Assembly: GCF_003086295.3 (NCBI RefSeq)
Contig: NC_092052.1
Span: forward strand, 24,775,427-24,839,426
Direction: 5' to 3'
Source of the DNA: Arachis hypogaea
Lineage: Eukaryota > Streptophyta > Magnoliopsida > Fabales > Fabaceae
DNA: 64,000 nucleotides
Within the stretch, counting starts at the first letter, position 1. Each line of letters begins with the position of its first letter. Shown in pieces: positions 11,246 to 23,317 of the stretch. A program made the translations under genes and the position numbers. A model generated the notes under the pieces. It saw nothing but the letters and a program-made list of their open reading frames with translations, was not told the origin of the DNA and ran no database searches.

Positions 11246-12884
11246 CTGTTTTCATCCCAAAGTTGATTTTTGAGTTTTAAAAGCCAAATCTCATACTTCT
11301 AAGCCTCCGATCTCACCATTTATGTCTTAAATCATTATGACATGCCTAGCTATTAAAAAGGGGCTAGTGAATGAGGTAACTTGCGAGTGAAGCAAGGGAA
11401 AAATGAATGATCAATGAGGATCAAGATGATTATGTGAGATGCGGAGGATGGTGGTGGAAGTGCTTGTTAAGCCATGGGCCGAAAGGCTATAATTGCTAAT
11501 GAAACGGCTGGTTATGGATTTAACCGTGAGCCGGAAAGGCTGTGTATAATATGAATATTGGCTGGTTCTGGACTGAACCGTGAGCCGGATGGCTGATATG
11601 GATGTTGATCCATGGATGAGAATTCATGCATGCTTATGCTGAATTATTGATAATTGAGATTTGCACTTCCACTATCAGAGGCACGAGATCCCTGGGAGGA
11701 AGCAGTGGCTAGCCACCACGTGCTCCAGGTGGAGGCTCGAGACTCTGTTGACCCTATGTCGTAAGTGTGGCCGGGCACTGTGAAAGACCCGGATGAGCTC
11801 GCCCCCGAAATATTCACCAGTGAGGGTGATGGATATGGATCATGTTTATGATCAAGTTTATAACGAGTATAACTCGAGTTGGGGATGCGCGACAGAGGGA
11901 CAGTCCAATGGTTAGCTACCAGGACTTGTCGGGTTGGCTCTATAACCGACAGATGATATCATCAGCCACTAGGGACAGGCATTCATCATATGCATACTAT
12001 GTGAATTGTTTGAGATTGCCTATTTGACTGCATATTACTTGCTAATTGTCTAAATGTCTTAACTGCTCCTATTTGTATATTCTTTGTCTGATATAACTGT
12101 GTTTGCTATAATATACTCCTGCTGGTGGTTGGGAGGTTTGAAGGAATTGGAAAGGGAAGTATTAGTTAGACTGAAGAATCTTTAGTCAGATACCCTTATA
12201 TGGTTTAGCTTGTTTATAAGCTTTGATATTATCTGGAGGAAGTTCTAGGATTGCCTTTGGCTTTCCTCTATTATTATGTATTATATATGTGGAAGCTGTT
12301 ACCGTGCTGGGGACCTCTGGTTCTCACCCATGCGGATTTTGTGGTTTTCAGATGCAGGACGCGAGGCTTCTCGTTGAGGCATGCTGGAGACTTCTGGATT
12401 AGCGAAGATCCTTTGTTCTTGGGACTCTGTTTTGGTTTATATATCTTGTTTAGATACTTTTATCTCCATTAAATAATACAAACTGTGATGACTCCTTCTA
12501 GAGGGGATTTTGGAGAATAGGTTGTATGTATTTGTGTCCCTTTGGGTTTCCTTTGGGGTTTCCTTATTTTATTATATGTATATATTATTATGCTCGGACC
12601 GGTTATCTTCACAGCCGGATTTTGAGTCTTGATATTCCCGTTTTTGACACTCTTTATATATATGATCTTGCGTTAGCTTATCCTTTGCTCGTTACGTTAT
12701 CGATCGGAGTGTTGCGCGTTCGAGTTACGGTTTTTGTTTACCCCTTTTTCTACAAAGGCTCCTAGTTATAATCAATTATTCATACTACTATACGTACTAA
12801 ATTTTTGTTTTAGAGGTCGTAATACCTTGCCATCTCTGAATTATGACTTAAGCATAAGACTCTGTATGGTAGGGTGTTACATTA

Positions 12885-12902
12885 TGGTATCAGAGCAGTT
12901 CG
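12885..12902 (+). other. tRNA-iMet primer-binding site (Tekay)
   Basis: TGGTATCAGAGCAGTTCG starts three bases after the LTR end. TGGTATCAGAGC is the usual initiator-methionine tRNA site of plant Ty3 and Ty1 elements. Confidence 0.93.
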
Positions 12903-13100
12903 TTCCTATAGAGCCTGAGGGATGGACTGACTATGCTTCTGTGCATTCTCTCTGTGTGTGTGTTATGTGCTATTAGTATATCTGCTTGATATAATTGGCA
13001 TAAACGTTCATGAGCATGCATTTGGGACTTTGAAGCACTAGACTTCCGATATTGAGACTGATCAACTTAATATCGATTGTTGGGTGTGTATAGGAACCAG

Positions 13101-16100
13101 ATGGCGCCTCGTGGACGCGGTAGAGGTAGTGCGAGAGGTCGTACGAATGCTCGTGCACCGGAGAATAATCCTAATGACCCGGTGAACTTTATGGCTGCGT
13201 TGGAGAACATGGCTGCTGCTATGCAAGCCACTGCTGAGGCTCTTGGTCAACAGATGAACAACCATGGTAATGATGGAGGTGGAGTTCAGGGTCCGATGAC
13301 CTTGGCAAACTTTTTGAAGGTTAATCCGCCTAAGTTCAAGGGAACTACTAGCCCGACTGAGGCTGATACATGGTTTCAGGCTATAGAGCGAGCATTACAA
13401 GCACAAGTGGTACCTGAAGGACAGCGTGTCGAGTTTGCCACTTATATGCTCACCGGTGAGGCGTCGCATTGGTGGCAAGGCATCCGACGTCTTCTGCAGC
13501 AGGGTGATGACTATATCACCTGGAATGTCTTTCAAGAAGAGTTCTATAAGAAGTACTTTCCGACTTCTGCTAGGACGGCTAAGGAACTTGAATTGTTACA
13601 GCTGAAGCAGGGTACTATGTCCATATCAGAGTATACTGACAAGTTTGAGGAGCTGTTCAGGTTCTCTCGTATGTGCCAAGGGACTCCGGTGGAATATGAG
13701 GAATGGAAGTGTGTTAAGTATGAAGGAGGACTCCGGAGTGATATCTTCAGTTCAGTAGGACCAATGGAGATTAGGACTTTCTCCGAATTAGTGAACAAGT
13801 GTAGGGTTGCTGAGGAGTGTGTGAAAAGGGCAACCGCTGAGAAAGGGAGTCACAAAGGTTCATTTCCACAGAACCGAGGGAAGGGCTTTGCACCTAGAGG
13901 TCCGTCTTTCAAGAGGGGGAGCTCTTTCAGGAGGCCCAACAACAACAACAATTTCCAAGGGAAGAAGTTTGGGAAGCAACCTCAGAATGAACAAGCTTAT
14001 ACTAGGTGTGGGAGTCACCATCCGGGAGTACCATGCAAGGCCGGATGGGGTTTGTGCTACAATTGCGGAAAGGCGGGGCATAAAGCCGCAAGTTGTCCAG
14101 AGAAGCAAAAGCAAGGTGCTGGGAAAGCACAACAGATGGGTCGGGTGTTCACCACCTCAGCTGTGGGTGCAGAGGGATCCGAGACACTCATTCGAGGTAA
14201 CTGTGAAATGGCTGGTCAAACTTTAAATGCTTTATTTGATTCGGGAGCATCGCATTCATTCGTTGCATTTGAGAAAGCCCATGAGTTAGGGTTGAAGATC
14301 GTAACCTTAGGTTATGACTTAAAAGTGTATAATGCTACCCATGAAGCTATGGTAACTAGACTAGGATGCCCAAAAGTTTCGTTTAGGTTCAAGCAGCGTG
14401 ATTTTGTCCATAATCTAATCTGCTTACCGATGATCGGTCTTGATCTTATCTTGGGATTGGACTGGTTATCCGAAAACCATGTCCTGCTTGATTGTTCTAC
14501 CAAGTCGGTGTACTTTATGCCGGAGGATACAGAAGGGCCGGTTGTGGTGAATAATTATTACTTGAATTCAATGATGGTGAACTGTTCTGGAACCGAATGT
14601 CAGGGTATCCTGTTGTTAACCACGGGTGTTTCGGGTGATGATCAAAGGTTGGATCAGATTCCGGTAGTGTGTGAGTTTCCGGAAGTGTTTCCCGATGATA
14701 TTGAGGAATTTCCACCTAACCGAGAGGTCGAGTTTGCTATTGAATTGGTGCCTGGGGCGGGACCAATCTCAAGTGCTCCTTATAGGATGTCACCGTTAGA
14801 GATGGCCGAGCTAAAGTCTCAGTTAGAGGAATTGTTGGGTAAGAACTTTATCCGACCAAGTGTTTCCCCGTGGGGAGCTCCAGTGTTACTGGTAAAGAAG
14901 AAAGATGGAAGTATGCGACTCTGTGTGGATTACAGGCAGCTGAACAAGGTCACCATAAAGAATAAGTACCCATTGCCGAGGATTGATGATCTCATGGATC
15001 AGTTACAAGGAGCTGGGGTTTTCTCTAAGATTGATTTGCGATCCGGTTATCACCAGATAAGGGTGAGGGGTGAGGATATCCCTAAGACCGCTTTCAGGAC
15101 TCGTTATGGTCATTACGAGTACACTGTAATGTCCTTTGGGTTGACGAACGCTCCTGCAGTATTCATGGATTACATGAATAGAGTATTCCGTCCGTTTAAA
15201 TTCGTTGTTGTCTTCATTGACGACATACTGATTTACTCCAAGACTGAAGAAGAGCATGCGGAACACCTGAGGACCGTGTTGCAGATTCTAAAGGAGAAGA
15301 AACTCTATGCGAAACTATCTAAGTGTGAGTTTTGGAAGGATAAGGTGAAGTTTTTGGGTCACGTGGTGAGTAAGAAGGGAATAGCCGTAGATCCAACCAA
15401 GGTAGAAGCTGTGATGGATTGGAAGCAACCAACCACAGTAACTGAGATAAGGAGTTTTCTGGGTTTAGCTGGCTATTACCGAAGGTTCATCAAAGGCTTT
15501 TCGCAATTAGCTTTGCCGTTGACAAAGTTAACTCGCAAAGACACTCCGTTTGTTTGGACTCCTGAGTGCGAGGAGAGCTTTCAGACATTGAAGAAAAAGT
15601 TGACCACTGCACCTGTGTTAGTGTTACCTGAGCCGAACGAGCCTTTTGAGGTGTACTGTGATGCATCGTTAAAGGGCCTAGGGTGCGTGCTGATGCAGCA
15701 CCATAATGTGGTGGCGTATGCCTCACGACAGTTGAGACCTCATGAAGTTAGTTACCCTACGCACGATTTGGAACTCGCTGCGGTTGTGTTTGCCTTGAAG
15801 GTGTGGAGGCATTATCTCTATGGGGTTAAGTTCCAAGTTTTCTCTGATCATAAGAGCTTGAAGTATCTCTTTGATCAGAAAGAGCTTAATATGAGGCAGA
15901 GAAGGTGGATGGAATTGTTGAAGGACTACGACTTTGAGTTAAATTACCATCCTGGAAAGGCGAATATAGTGGCGGATGCGTTAAGTCGAAAGTCGTTATA
16001 TGCGTCTTGGATGATGCTTCAAGAGGAGAAGTTGCTCAAGGGATTCGAGAGTCTAAAAATTGGTGCTCGAGAAGTATCTGGAACCTTGTATTTGAGCCGA

Positions 16101-16577
16101 TTAGAAATCTCGAGCGACTTTAAGTCCGAACTCCTAAAGGCTCATGAAAATGATGAAGCGTTATGGAAGGTGTTACCGGCTATCGAGCAAGGAAAACAGT
16201 GGAGAGTGTCGGAAGAGAAAGATGGGTTATGGAGATTCAAGGGTAGGATCATGGTGCCGGATGTTGGCACTTTGAGGCAAGATATCTTAAAGGAGGCACA
16301 TAAAAGCGGATTCTCCATTCACCCGGGAAGTACTAAGATGTACCATAATTTAAAGGCGATGTTTTGGTGGCCGGGTATGAAGAATGATGTGGCGGAATAT
16401 GTTTCAAAGTGCTTAACTTGTCAAAAGGTAAAGATTGAACATCAAAGACCTTCCGGGATGTTGCAACCCTTAGAGGTTCCGCAATGGAAGTGGGAAAGTA
16501 TTGCAATGGACTTTGTGTCGGGATTGCCAAGGACTAGGACTGGTTTTGATGCTATCTGGGTGATCTGGACCGACTGA
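13101..16577 (+). CDS. gag-pol polyprotein of the Tekay element, 5' portion (gag, protease, RT, RNase H, integrase N-part)
   Basis: I chose the ATG at 13101 (product begins MAPRGRGRG); the frame extends slightly upstream only from a TTG. In order: Arg/Gly-rich head, retrotransposon gag domain (~60-230), zinc knuckle [14 protein letters not shown] (~319), aspartic protease DSGASHS (~380), RT with FIDD (Asp ~707), RNase H YCDAS (Asp ~854), then the integrase HHCC finger (~1067-1107) and first catalytic Asp (AMDF, ~1137). After GTGATC (16560-16565) one base is missing, so translation runs to TGA at 16575-16577, giving 1,158 residues. The rest of integrase continues in another frame from 16568. 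All other catalytic motifs are intact, so this lesion is recent, or a sequencing error. Confidence 0.93.
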   Translation: MAPRGRGRGSARGRTNARAPENNPNDPVNFMAALENMAAAMQATAEALGQQMNNHGNDGGGVQGPMTLANFLKVNPPKFKGTTSPTEADTWFQAIERALQAQVVPEGQRVEFATYMLTGEASHWWQGIRRLLQQGDDYITWNVFQEEFYKKYFPTSARTAKELELLQLKQGTMSISEYTDKFEELFRFSRMCQGTPVEYEEWKCVKYEGGLRSDIFSSVGPMEIRTFSELVNKCRVAEECVKRATAEKGSHKGSFPQNRGKGFAPRGPSFKRGSSFRRPNNNNNFQGKKFGKQPQNEQAYTRCGSHHPGVPCKAGWGLCYNCGKAGHKAASCPEKQKQGAGKAQQMGRVFTTSAVGAEGSETLIRGNCEMAGQTLNALFDSGASHSFVAFEKAHELGLKIVTLGYDLKVYNATHEAMVTRLGCPKVSFRFKQRDFVHNLICLPMIGLDLILGLDWLSENHVLLDCSTKSVYFMPEDTEGPVVVNNYYLNSMMVNCSGTECQGILLLTTGVSGDDQRLDQIPVVCEFPEVFPDDIEEFPPNREVEFAIELVPGAGPISSAPYRMSPLEMAELKSQLEELLGKNFIRPSVSPWGAPVLLVKKKDGSMRLCVDYRQLNKVTIKNKYPLPRIDDLMDQLQGAGVFSKIDLRSGYHQIRVRGEDIPKTAFRTRYGHYEYTVMSFGLTNAPAVFMDYMNRVFRPFKFVVVFIDDILIYSKTEEEHAEHLRTVLQILKEKKLYAKLSKCEFWKDKVKFLGHVVSKKGIAVDPTKVEAVMDWKQPTTVTEIRSFLGLAGYYRRFIKGFSQLALPLTKLTRKDTPFVWTPECEESFQTLKKKLTTAPVLVLPEPNEPFEVYCDASLKGLGCVLMQHHNVVAYASRQLRPHEVSYPTHDLELAAVVFALKVWRHYLYGVKFQVFSDHKSLKYLFDQKELNMRQRRWMELLKDYDFELNYHPGKANIVADALSRKSLYASWMMLQEEKLLKGFESLKIGAREVSGTLYLSRLEISSDFKSELLKAHENDEALWKVLPAIEQGKQWRVSEEKDGLWRFKGRIMVPDVGTLRQDILKEAHKSGFSIHPGSTKMYHNLKAMFWWPGMKNDVAEYVSKCLTCQKVKIEHQRPSGMLQPLEVPQWKWESIAMDFVSGLPRTRTGFDAIWVIWTD

Positions 16578-17551
16578 CGAAGTCAGCTCACTTTTTACCC
16601 GTTCGGATGACTTACACCCTTGAGGAGCTAGCTCGGTTATACATAAAGGAGATTGTGAGACTCCATGGTGTACCTGCTACTATAATCTCTGATAGAGATC
16701 CTCGTTTCACTTCGAGGTTCTGGGGTGCATTTCAGAAAGCTTTTGGAACTCGATTAAGCTTGAGTACAGCGTACCATCCTCAAACAGATGGTCAATCCGA
16801 GAGGACGATCCAAACACTAGAGGATATGTTGAGAGCTTGTGTTTTGGACCAACCAGCGAGTTGGGATCGGTATATGCCGTTAGAAGAGTTTGCATACAAT
16901 AATAGTTACCATGCGAGCATCGGAATGGCTCCGTATGAGGCTTTGTATGGGAGAAAATGTCAATCTCCACTATGTTGGTATGAAGCTGGAGAGAAAGGCT
17001 TGTTGGGGCCGGAAATGATAGCTGAGACCACTGAACAAGTCAAGAAGATCCGAGATAGGATGCTTACGGCGCAGAGTCGTCAAAAGAGTTACGCCGATCA
17101 AAGGCGGAAGCCCTTAGAATTTGAGGCAGGAGATCATGTTTTCCTGAAAGTTACTCCGACCACAGGAGTAGGTAGAGCGATTAAAGAAAAGAAGTTGAAT
17201 CCTCGATACATTGGTCCATTTCAGACCTTGGAGAGGATTGGGCCAGTGGCGTATCGGGTGGCTTTACCACCCCATCTTTCAAACCTGCACAACGTATTTC
17301 ACGTGTCGCAGCTTCGAAAGTACACTCCTGATGCTAGCCATGTGTTAGAACCCGAATCGGTTCAGTTAAGAGAAGATTTGACGCTTCCAGTGGCTCCAGT
17401 CAGAATTGATGATACTAGTATCAAACGGTTGCGTGGAAAAGAGGTTTCATTAGTCAAAGTGGCTTGGAGTCGAGGCGGTGTTGAGGAACACACTTGGGAA
17501 CTTGAGTCGGAGATGCGAACGGATTATCCGCACTTATTCTCAGGTAATTGA
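16568..17551 (+). pseudogene. integrase C-part and chromodomain-like tail of the Tekay polyprotein (frameshifted from upstream)
   Basis: In this frame the integrase core continues with the second catalytic Asp (SDRDPRF) and the catalytic Glu (GQSERTIQ), spaced as in retroviral-type integrases. The C-terminal domain follows (PRYIGPF, LHNVFHVSQLRKY). The tail has Val-Lys-Val-Ala-Trp, then HTWELES and YPHLF, resembling the chromodomain of chromoviruses, which steers insertion to particular chromatin. It ends at 17549-17551 (TGA), 36 bases before the polypurine tract. The first ATG is 16607, but in the parent element this is not a separate gene. It is cut off from gag-pol by the one-base loss at 16565/16566. 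Confidence 0.9.
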
Positions 17552-17587
17552 ATTTGAATTTGAATTTTGTGGGCAAAATTCCCAATT

Positions 17588-17599
17588 AGGTGGGTAGAA
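17588..17599 (+). other. polypurine tract (Tekay)
   Basis: AGGTGGGTAGAA lies directly before the 3' LTR. It is the plus-strand priming site expected there. The ancient relative keeps AGGTGGGTAGGA at 44228-44239. Confidence 0.85.
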
Positions 17600-20500
17600 T
17601 GTAAGACCCGGTTAATTAACGGCTAATTAACCCATATATGAGAATTTATTCTAGAAAGCCAAAAATGATATTTTTATGGCTTAATATGATAGAGGAAATT
17701 GAGACGAGAATTTCGGTACCAATTTTATAGAATTCGGACCAAGATTGGACCGAACGGGCCAAACCGGGCCAACCGGACCCAAAGTGGGCCCTTGGCCCAA
17801 CATAACTAAACCAAAACCCTAGTTTTCAGCACTCTCTCTCCTCACAACACACTCAAACACGCTGAAATTGAAGAGAGGGGAGGAAGAACACTCTCTCAAG
17901 TTCTTTCTCTCACTTGATCTTCAAACCACCATAACTTTTGATCTAGAGCTCCGATTGCCGCTCCGTTTGCGGCCACGCGTTCACCGCGGAGAGCTCTACA
18001 AAACCCATACAACTAATCTTGAGGTAAGCCACGTGTTTCTGTTCGAAATTCCAGCCCTTATTTTCGAGTTTCATGGGTAAAATGTTGAGATTTTGGGTTC
18101 TTTGATGTTATAGGACCCAACTCTCTTGAAGGAGAAGGTTAATGTTGTCTCCTTGGACCTTGGGTGTGGTAAGATTCTCAACCCTAGTGTGATTTTGTTG
18201 TTCTATGATGTTTGGGTTTTGAGATGTTGTGTATGGGTATGATGGTTGTGGCTTAGGTTGTGTATATGTGAATATTGGAGCTTGATTGGTGACTTTGAAA
18301 AGCTTGGAAAGGGTTTGGTGGTGAAAAATCTGTTCTTGGAGGTGTTGAGGCCTTGAGAGCTTGTGGATAAGTGGTTTGGAAGTGCTCCGGGGGAGCTTGG
18401 GAAAATCGGCTAAGGTATGGTTTCGGTTTCCCGTATCTAATATGTAATGTGGTAGGAAATACTTAGGCTAGAGGCCCTAAGATAGGCATTGAATTGTTGA
18501 TGTTGTTGAATGATTGAGATATATGATGTGGTCATATATGTGATGATGATTATTAAGGCCTTAGTGGTATGATGTATGAGAAATATGCATGTTGTGATAT
18601 ATACTTGATGATTGGTTATGGTTGAATTGTGGGTTGAACCATGTTGATGGTGAGTATGATGTTGATTGTGTACAATAATAATTTACTGGAATTGGTGTTG
18701 TTGAGAATTGGCATGAGGAATAGTATATGATATGTCAATGTGTTTGAGTTTGAGCCACTTGGGTGAAGTGGGGTAAAATGATGAGATAGTGATTTTGGTA
18801 ATTTGTGGTAATGTGTGTCAATGTGTGAGTTGAGGAGGCTTGATGTTGAATTTGATATATTTTGATTGATTTCATAGAAAAGGGATGAACCTAGCATGTT
18901 TTGATTGGTTTTGAAAAGAGTTGGAAATGGCTTGTTTTGAAATTGGCACTTTGTGGTTTTGTATGAAAATATGGTTTTTGGGCACACTTTGGCGGGACAT
19001 AACTTGGACTACGGATCTCCGTTTTGTACCAAATCTGTTTAGAAATGAAATTGGATCCGGGATGTCCATGCCGTTCAAAGAACGGGTGAAAAACGATTTA
19101 AAATGAGGAAGTTATGTCCGTTGGAAGATTGGGGTTTAAATCTGTGAATTCTGCAGCTTTTAACTTAGAAAATTTTTAGCAGAATGACCCCTTGCGCGTG
19201 GGCGCACCTGGCGCGTACGCGCCGATCTTCCAGAAAGCGCCATCCACGCGTGCGCGTGATGTGCGCGGGCGCGCCGATTGTGCTGCACCCAATGCCCAGC
19301 CATTTTCCAGAGAGTTATGCCAGAACTGTGCCAGTGTTGTGCCTGGGGCACGAGAACACCCACGCGTACGCGTGGTTGGCGCGTGCGCGTCGATTGGCAA
19401 ATCTTTAATCCACGCGTTAGCGTGCATGACGCTTGCGCGTCGATGAGTTTTTGAGGCCATCCACGCGTGCGCGTACGCGTGGCCCTGTTTTCATCCCAAA
19501 GTTGATTTTTGAGTTTTAAAAGCCAAATCTCATACTTCTAAGCCTCCGATCTCACCATTTATGTCTTAAATCATTATGACATGCCTAGCTATTAAAAAGG
19601 GGCTAGTGAATGAGGTAACTTGCGAGTGAAGCAAGGGAAAAATGAATGATCAATGAGGATCAAGATGATTATGTGAGATGCGGAGGATGGTGGTGGAAGT
19701 GCTTGTTAAGCCATGGGCCGAAAGGCTATAATTGCTAATGAAACGGCTGGTTATGGATTTAACCGTGAGCCGGAAAGGCTGTGTATAATATGAATATTGG
19801 CTGGTTCTGGACTGAACCGTGAGCCGGATGGCTGATTTGGATGTTGATCCATGGATGAGAATTCATGCATGCTTATGCTGAATTATTGATAATTGAGATT
19901 TGCACTTCCACTATCAGAGGCACGAGATCCCTGGGAGGAAGCAGTGGCTAGCCACCACGTGCTCCAGGTGGAGGCTCGAGACTCTGTTGACCCTATGTCG
20001 TAAGTGTGGCCGGGCACTGTGAAAGACCCGGATGAGCTCGCCCCCGAAATATTCACCAGTGAGGGTGATGGATATGGATCATGTTTATGATCAAGTTTAT
20101 AACGAGTATAACTCGAGTTGGGGATGCGCGACAGAGGGACAGTCCAATGGTTAGCTACCAGGACTTGTCGGGTTGGCTCTATAACCGACAGATGATATCA
20201 TCAGCCACTAGGGACAGGCATTCATCATATGCATACTATGTGAATTGTTTGAGATTGCCTATTTGACTGCATATTACTTGCTAATTGTCTAAATGTCTTA
20301 ACTGCTCCTATTTGTATATTCTTTGTCTGATATAACTGTGTTTGCTATAATATACTCCTGCTGGTGGTTGGGAGGTTTGAAGGAATTGGAAAGGGAAGTA
20401 TTAGTTAGACTGAAGAATCTTTAGTCAGATACCCTTATATGGTTTAGCTTGTTTATAAGCTTTGATATTATCTGGAGGAAGTTCTAGGATTGCCTTTGGC

Positions 20501-21120
20501 TTTCCTCTATTATTATGTATTATATATGTGGAAGCTGTTACCGTGCTGGGGACCTCTGGTTCTCACCCATGCGGATTTTGTGGTTTTCAGATGCAGGACG
20601 CGAGGCTTCTCGTTGAGGCATGCTGGAGACTTCTGGATTAGCGAAGATCCTTTGTTCTTGGGACTCTGTTTTGGTTTATATATCTTGTTTAGATACTTTT
20701 ATCTCCATTAAATAATACAAACTGTGATGACTCCTTCTAGAGGGGATTTTGGAGAATAGGTTGTATGTATTTGTGTCCCTTTGGGTTTCCTTTGGGGTTT
20801 CCTTATTTTATTATATGTATATATTATTATGCTCGGACCGGTTATCTTCGCAGCCGGATTTTGAGTCTTGATATTCCCGTTTTTGACACTCTTTATATAT
20901 ATGATCTTGCGTTAGCTTATCCTTTGCTCGTTACGTTATCGATCGGAGTGTTGCGCGTTCGAGTTACGGTTTTTGTTTACCCCTTTTTCTACAAAGGCTC
21001 CTAGTTATAATCAATTATTCATACTACTATACGTACTAAATTTTTGTTTTAGAGGTCGTAATACCTTGCCATCTCTGAATTATGACTTAAGCATAAGACT
21101 CTGTATGGTAGGGTGTTACA
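17600..21120 (+). repeat. 3' LTR of the Tekay element
   Basis: 3,521 bp, nearly identical to the 5' LTR. Differences seen by eye are one extra G near 18772 and about four substitutions (near 18083, 18875, 19837 and 20850). Target copy CAAAT follows at 21121-21125. Confidence 0.95.
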
Positions 21121-21421
21121 CAAATTCTTTGCATGGGTTGACCAGATTTTTGACATCAGCTTTAATAATGGTGTTGCGGAGGTCATGTCTAGTGCGAAGT
21201 TGGTTGATAATATGCCACCCGTATGTGAGATTGATGATGATGATTTGGGACAAAAACTGATAGAGTTGCAGAGTAGAATTGATATATTAGAGGTTCATCA
21301 AAATGTAGCCCCAAAAATTGACTCCAAAAGAAGAGGTTTCAATTTAGTGTTTGTTTTTATGGTTCTAACATTGTTAGTTTTGTCCTTGGCAGTGGTAATC
21401 ATTGTCTTGGAAGAGATTTAA

Positions 21422-22010
21422 AGTTAGACGTATATTATGTGTAAGCTTTCTTTTAGTTTAATATTTGAATGGTATTTTGGTGAAATTGCAAGCACATTTG
21501 TAATTTTTTTGGATTGAATGGTAGTAAATTAAAGCAAGTTTTTGCGATATGTATGCTTATTAAAATCAAGAGCAACTAATTAGTTGATGCTATTAGAATA
21601 ACAGCGCAATGATTTGGCGTTGAAGTGAGACTATTAGTAAGGACGAAGGAACAGTGTTAGTTCGGCTAAATACGCAATCACAAACATCACGAAAAAAATA
21701 AATGGGAACAACATAACACACCATTGTTTCCAATACTAAGTAAACTGCCGTAGATTATATATTTTGGAACTTAGCATACAAGTCTTCAAGAAAACTATTC
21801 ATGTCATGGTAGCAAGCTAACAAGATACTAGAAAGTGTCAAAACACAAACTCTTCATGCATACAGCAGCATGAAACATAATGACAACCAAACTGAGAGTT
21901 TCCAATACAACAATCTCTCATCCAAAACTAATATGATAATAGCAAAGTAGAGAATTAAAACACCAAAACACAGTTTAGACTAAGACACTAAAAAGCCTAA
22001 TGTTATGTCT
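21422..22010. other. MULE interior between the two convergent genes
   Basis: These ~590 bases lie between the stop of the GRF gene (21419-21421) and the stop of the transposase gene on the other strand (22011-22013). No frame is convincing. It presumably holds the two 3' untranslated ends and polyadenylation signals. Confidence 0.6.
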
Positions 22011-22426
22011 TCAGCATACAATACTGGTCACTTTTTTCCTCAGATGCTTGAAACCAGGATTTAGAATAAATTGGAACATCCTTGATGCAGTACCCTTGCT
22101 GACAGCTACCATTGTTTCAGCTGAGATCCCTCCAGTTGTTGTAGGTGGTGGAATCGGTGGTGGAGTGCTCGACTGAATGGGGGGTGGTTGATGTGGCCTA
22201 ATGATAGGTTGCTTGGCTCTAGCACTAGGTGGAATTGGCGCTTGAAAATTGACAGGACCTTTGCGATGATGGTCATGTCATAGTTATCTTCATATAACAA
22301 GTAACAACTCATTAGATTATAAACCTGCTTATCCTTGTATCGATTTGTGAAGTTTTTCCAGATATGCCTCACACAGTTCTGGTGATGAGCGTGAGGCATA
22401 ACTTCCTTTAATGTAGGCAACAGACC

Positions 22427-23317
22427 CTAAGCCAAACAATGCAATTAAACAATAAAATTATCTAATCAACATATTAGATCACTAAAATGCTCAAGAAATT
22501 CCTGCATGGTAACTTGTTTTATTTTTTTAACCCTTTATATTATTATATCATATTTCAGAACCAATATGTTAAATCAGGTTAATATGCAGATGCAGAATTC
22601 ACGTTGTTCATAGTTTTGAGCACATGCTTCTTTGATTATCCCTTCTATTTCCATTCAATAATATATGCAAATTGAATATTTATATGTAACATATTTTATT
22701 CATAATTCCCATTGGCTAATCTTATAATATGAGAAAATAATTGTAGAAGTGCATGTATCTCTAGAAACCAAGTTAAATGAATGCGTTACTAATAAAGTAA
22801 GTAAAACTATAATCCTGATGTTCATATACTTAGTTCTTTTTAAGCCAATATTATTGAACAATCAAGTTAAGGCTTAGAAATGGTTTAACTTTTTGACATT
22901 TTCCTTCAAAATTTAAATCAGCCATCAGAACACAATCCCTATTAAAGTAACTCAATTAATAATTCTCATTCATCAACAATTGTATTTACAATATTGCATA
23001 AATCAGTCATTTAAAAAATTAAAACAATTTAACTAATAATTTGATATTAGCTACAGTTGTGCTTAAAGTAAAGCAATTATCAAGTATAAAGCAGCTATTT
23101 GAAAACTTAAAGTAACTCAATTAATAATTCTCATTCAACAACAATTGTACTTAAAATAATACATAAATAAGCTATTTGAAAAATTAAAGTAATTTAAATA
23201 ATAATTCAATATCAGCCACAATTGTACTTAAAGTAATGTAATTATCAAGTATAAATCAACCATTTTAATACTTAAAGTAACAACAAGAATAACATTTAAC
23301 TAACAAGAATAACATAC
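22427..23317 (-). other. intron of the MULE transposase gene
   Basis: On the minus strand the exon ends AAAAG before GTATGTTATT at 23317, and the next exon starts after TTAG at 22427. Joining AAG to GGT keeps the conserved K-G-L-L-P order of MULE transposases. The intron is AT-rich with an internal repetition: AATTAAAGTAA-like stretches near 22945-22980, 23100-23145 and 23180-23215. Confidence 0.7.

Larger units (their letters stand above)
9362..12881 (+). repeat. 5' LTR of the Tekay element
   Basis: TGTAAGACCC...TGTTACA, 3,520 bp. It contains a promoter-like region near 9540-9610, a leader with splice-like signals (9786-9931), a CpG-rich palindromic block (10945-11245) and an AT-rich 3' third. 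Small open frames inside it (for example 9630-9842 and 12251-12976) reappear identically in the other LTR and resemble no protein. Confidence 0.95.
9362..21120 (+). mobile_element. nearly intact Ty3/gypsy chromovirus LTR retrotransposon, Tekay/Del type
   Basis: The element is 11,759 bp long, with LTRs 9362-12881 (3,520 bp) and 17600-21120 (3,521 bp) that start TGTAAGACCC and end TGTTACA. It has a 5-bp duplication (CAAAT), a tRNA-iMet primer site, one gag-pol frame in the order gag, protease, RT, RNase H, integrase and chromodomain-like tail, and a polypurine tract. The order of domains, very long LTRs and C-terminal chromodomain-like region fit Tekay/Del chromoviruses. By eye the LTRs differ at about four substitutions and one indel, so insertion was recent. 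A single missing base in integrase is the only coding lesion I found. Confidence 0.93.
9044..21421 (+). pseudogene. GRF-type zinc finger, coiled-coil, membrane-anchored protein gene of the MULE, split by the Tekay insertion
   Basis: Exon 1 is 9044-9268 (ATG start, Ser/Gly-rich head, then CxCG). A 74-bp intron (GT at 9269, AG ending 9342) follows. Exon 2 is 9343-9361 plus 21126-21421. The intervening 9362-21120 is the Tekay element and 21121-21125 its duplicated target. The phases agree: 225+19+296 bases give 179 amino acids and a stop. Visible parts are CxCG near residue 46, a Ser-Lys-Thr/Asn-Pro block, His-Cys followed by FFAWVD (the GRF signature), a coiled-coil-like stretch and a C-terminal hydrophobic segment of ~20 residues (FVFMVLTLLVLSLAVVIIVL). 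The third expected Cys is Trp (SGWP). Known short plant GRF proteins (for example those annotated At4g04775-like) share this layout. Function is unknown; its place matches mudrB of MuDR, with no sequence likeness claimed. Confidence 0.75.

Noticed and set aside
12251..12976. Series of short hydrophobic frames before gag
   Set aside because: They lie in the 3' third of the LTR and recur in the other LTR, so they are not genes.
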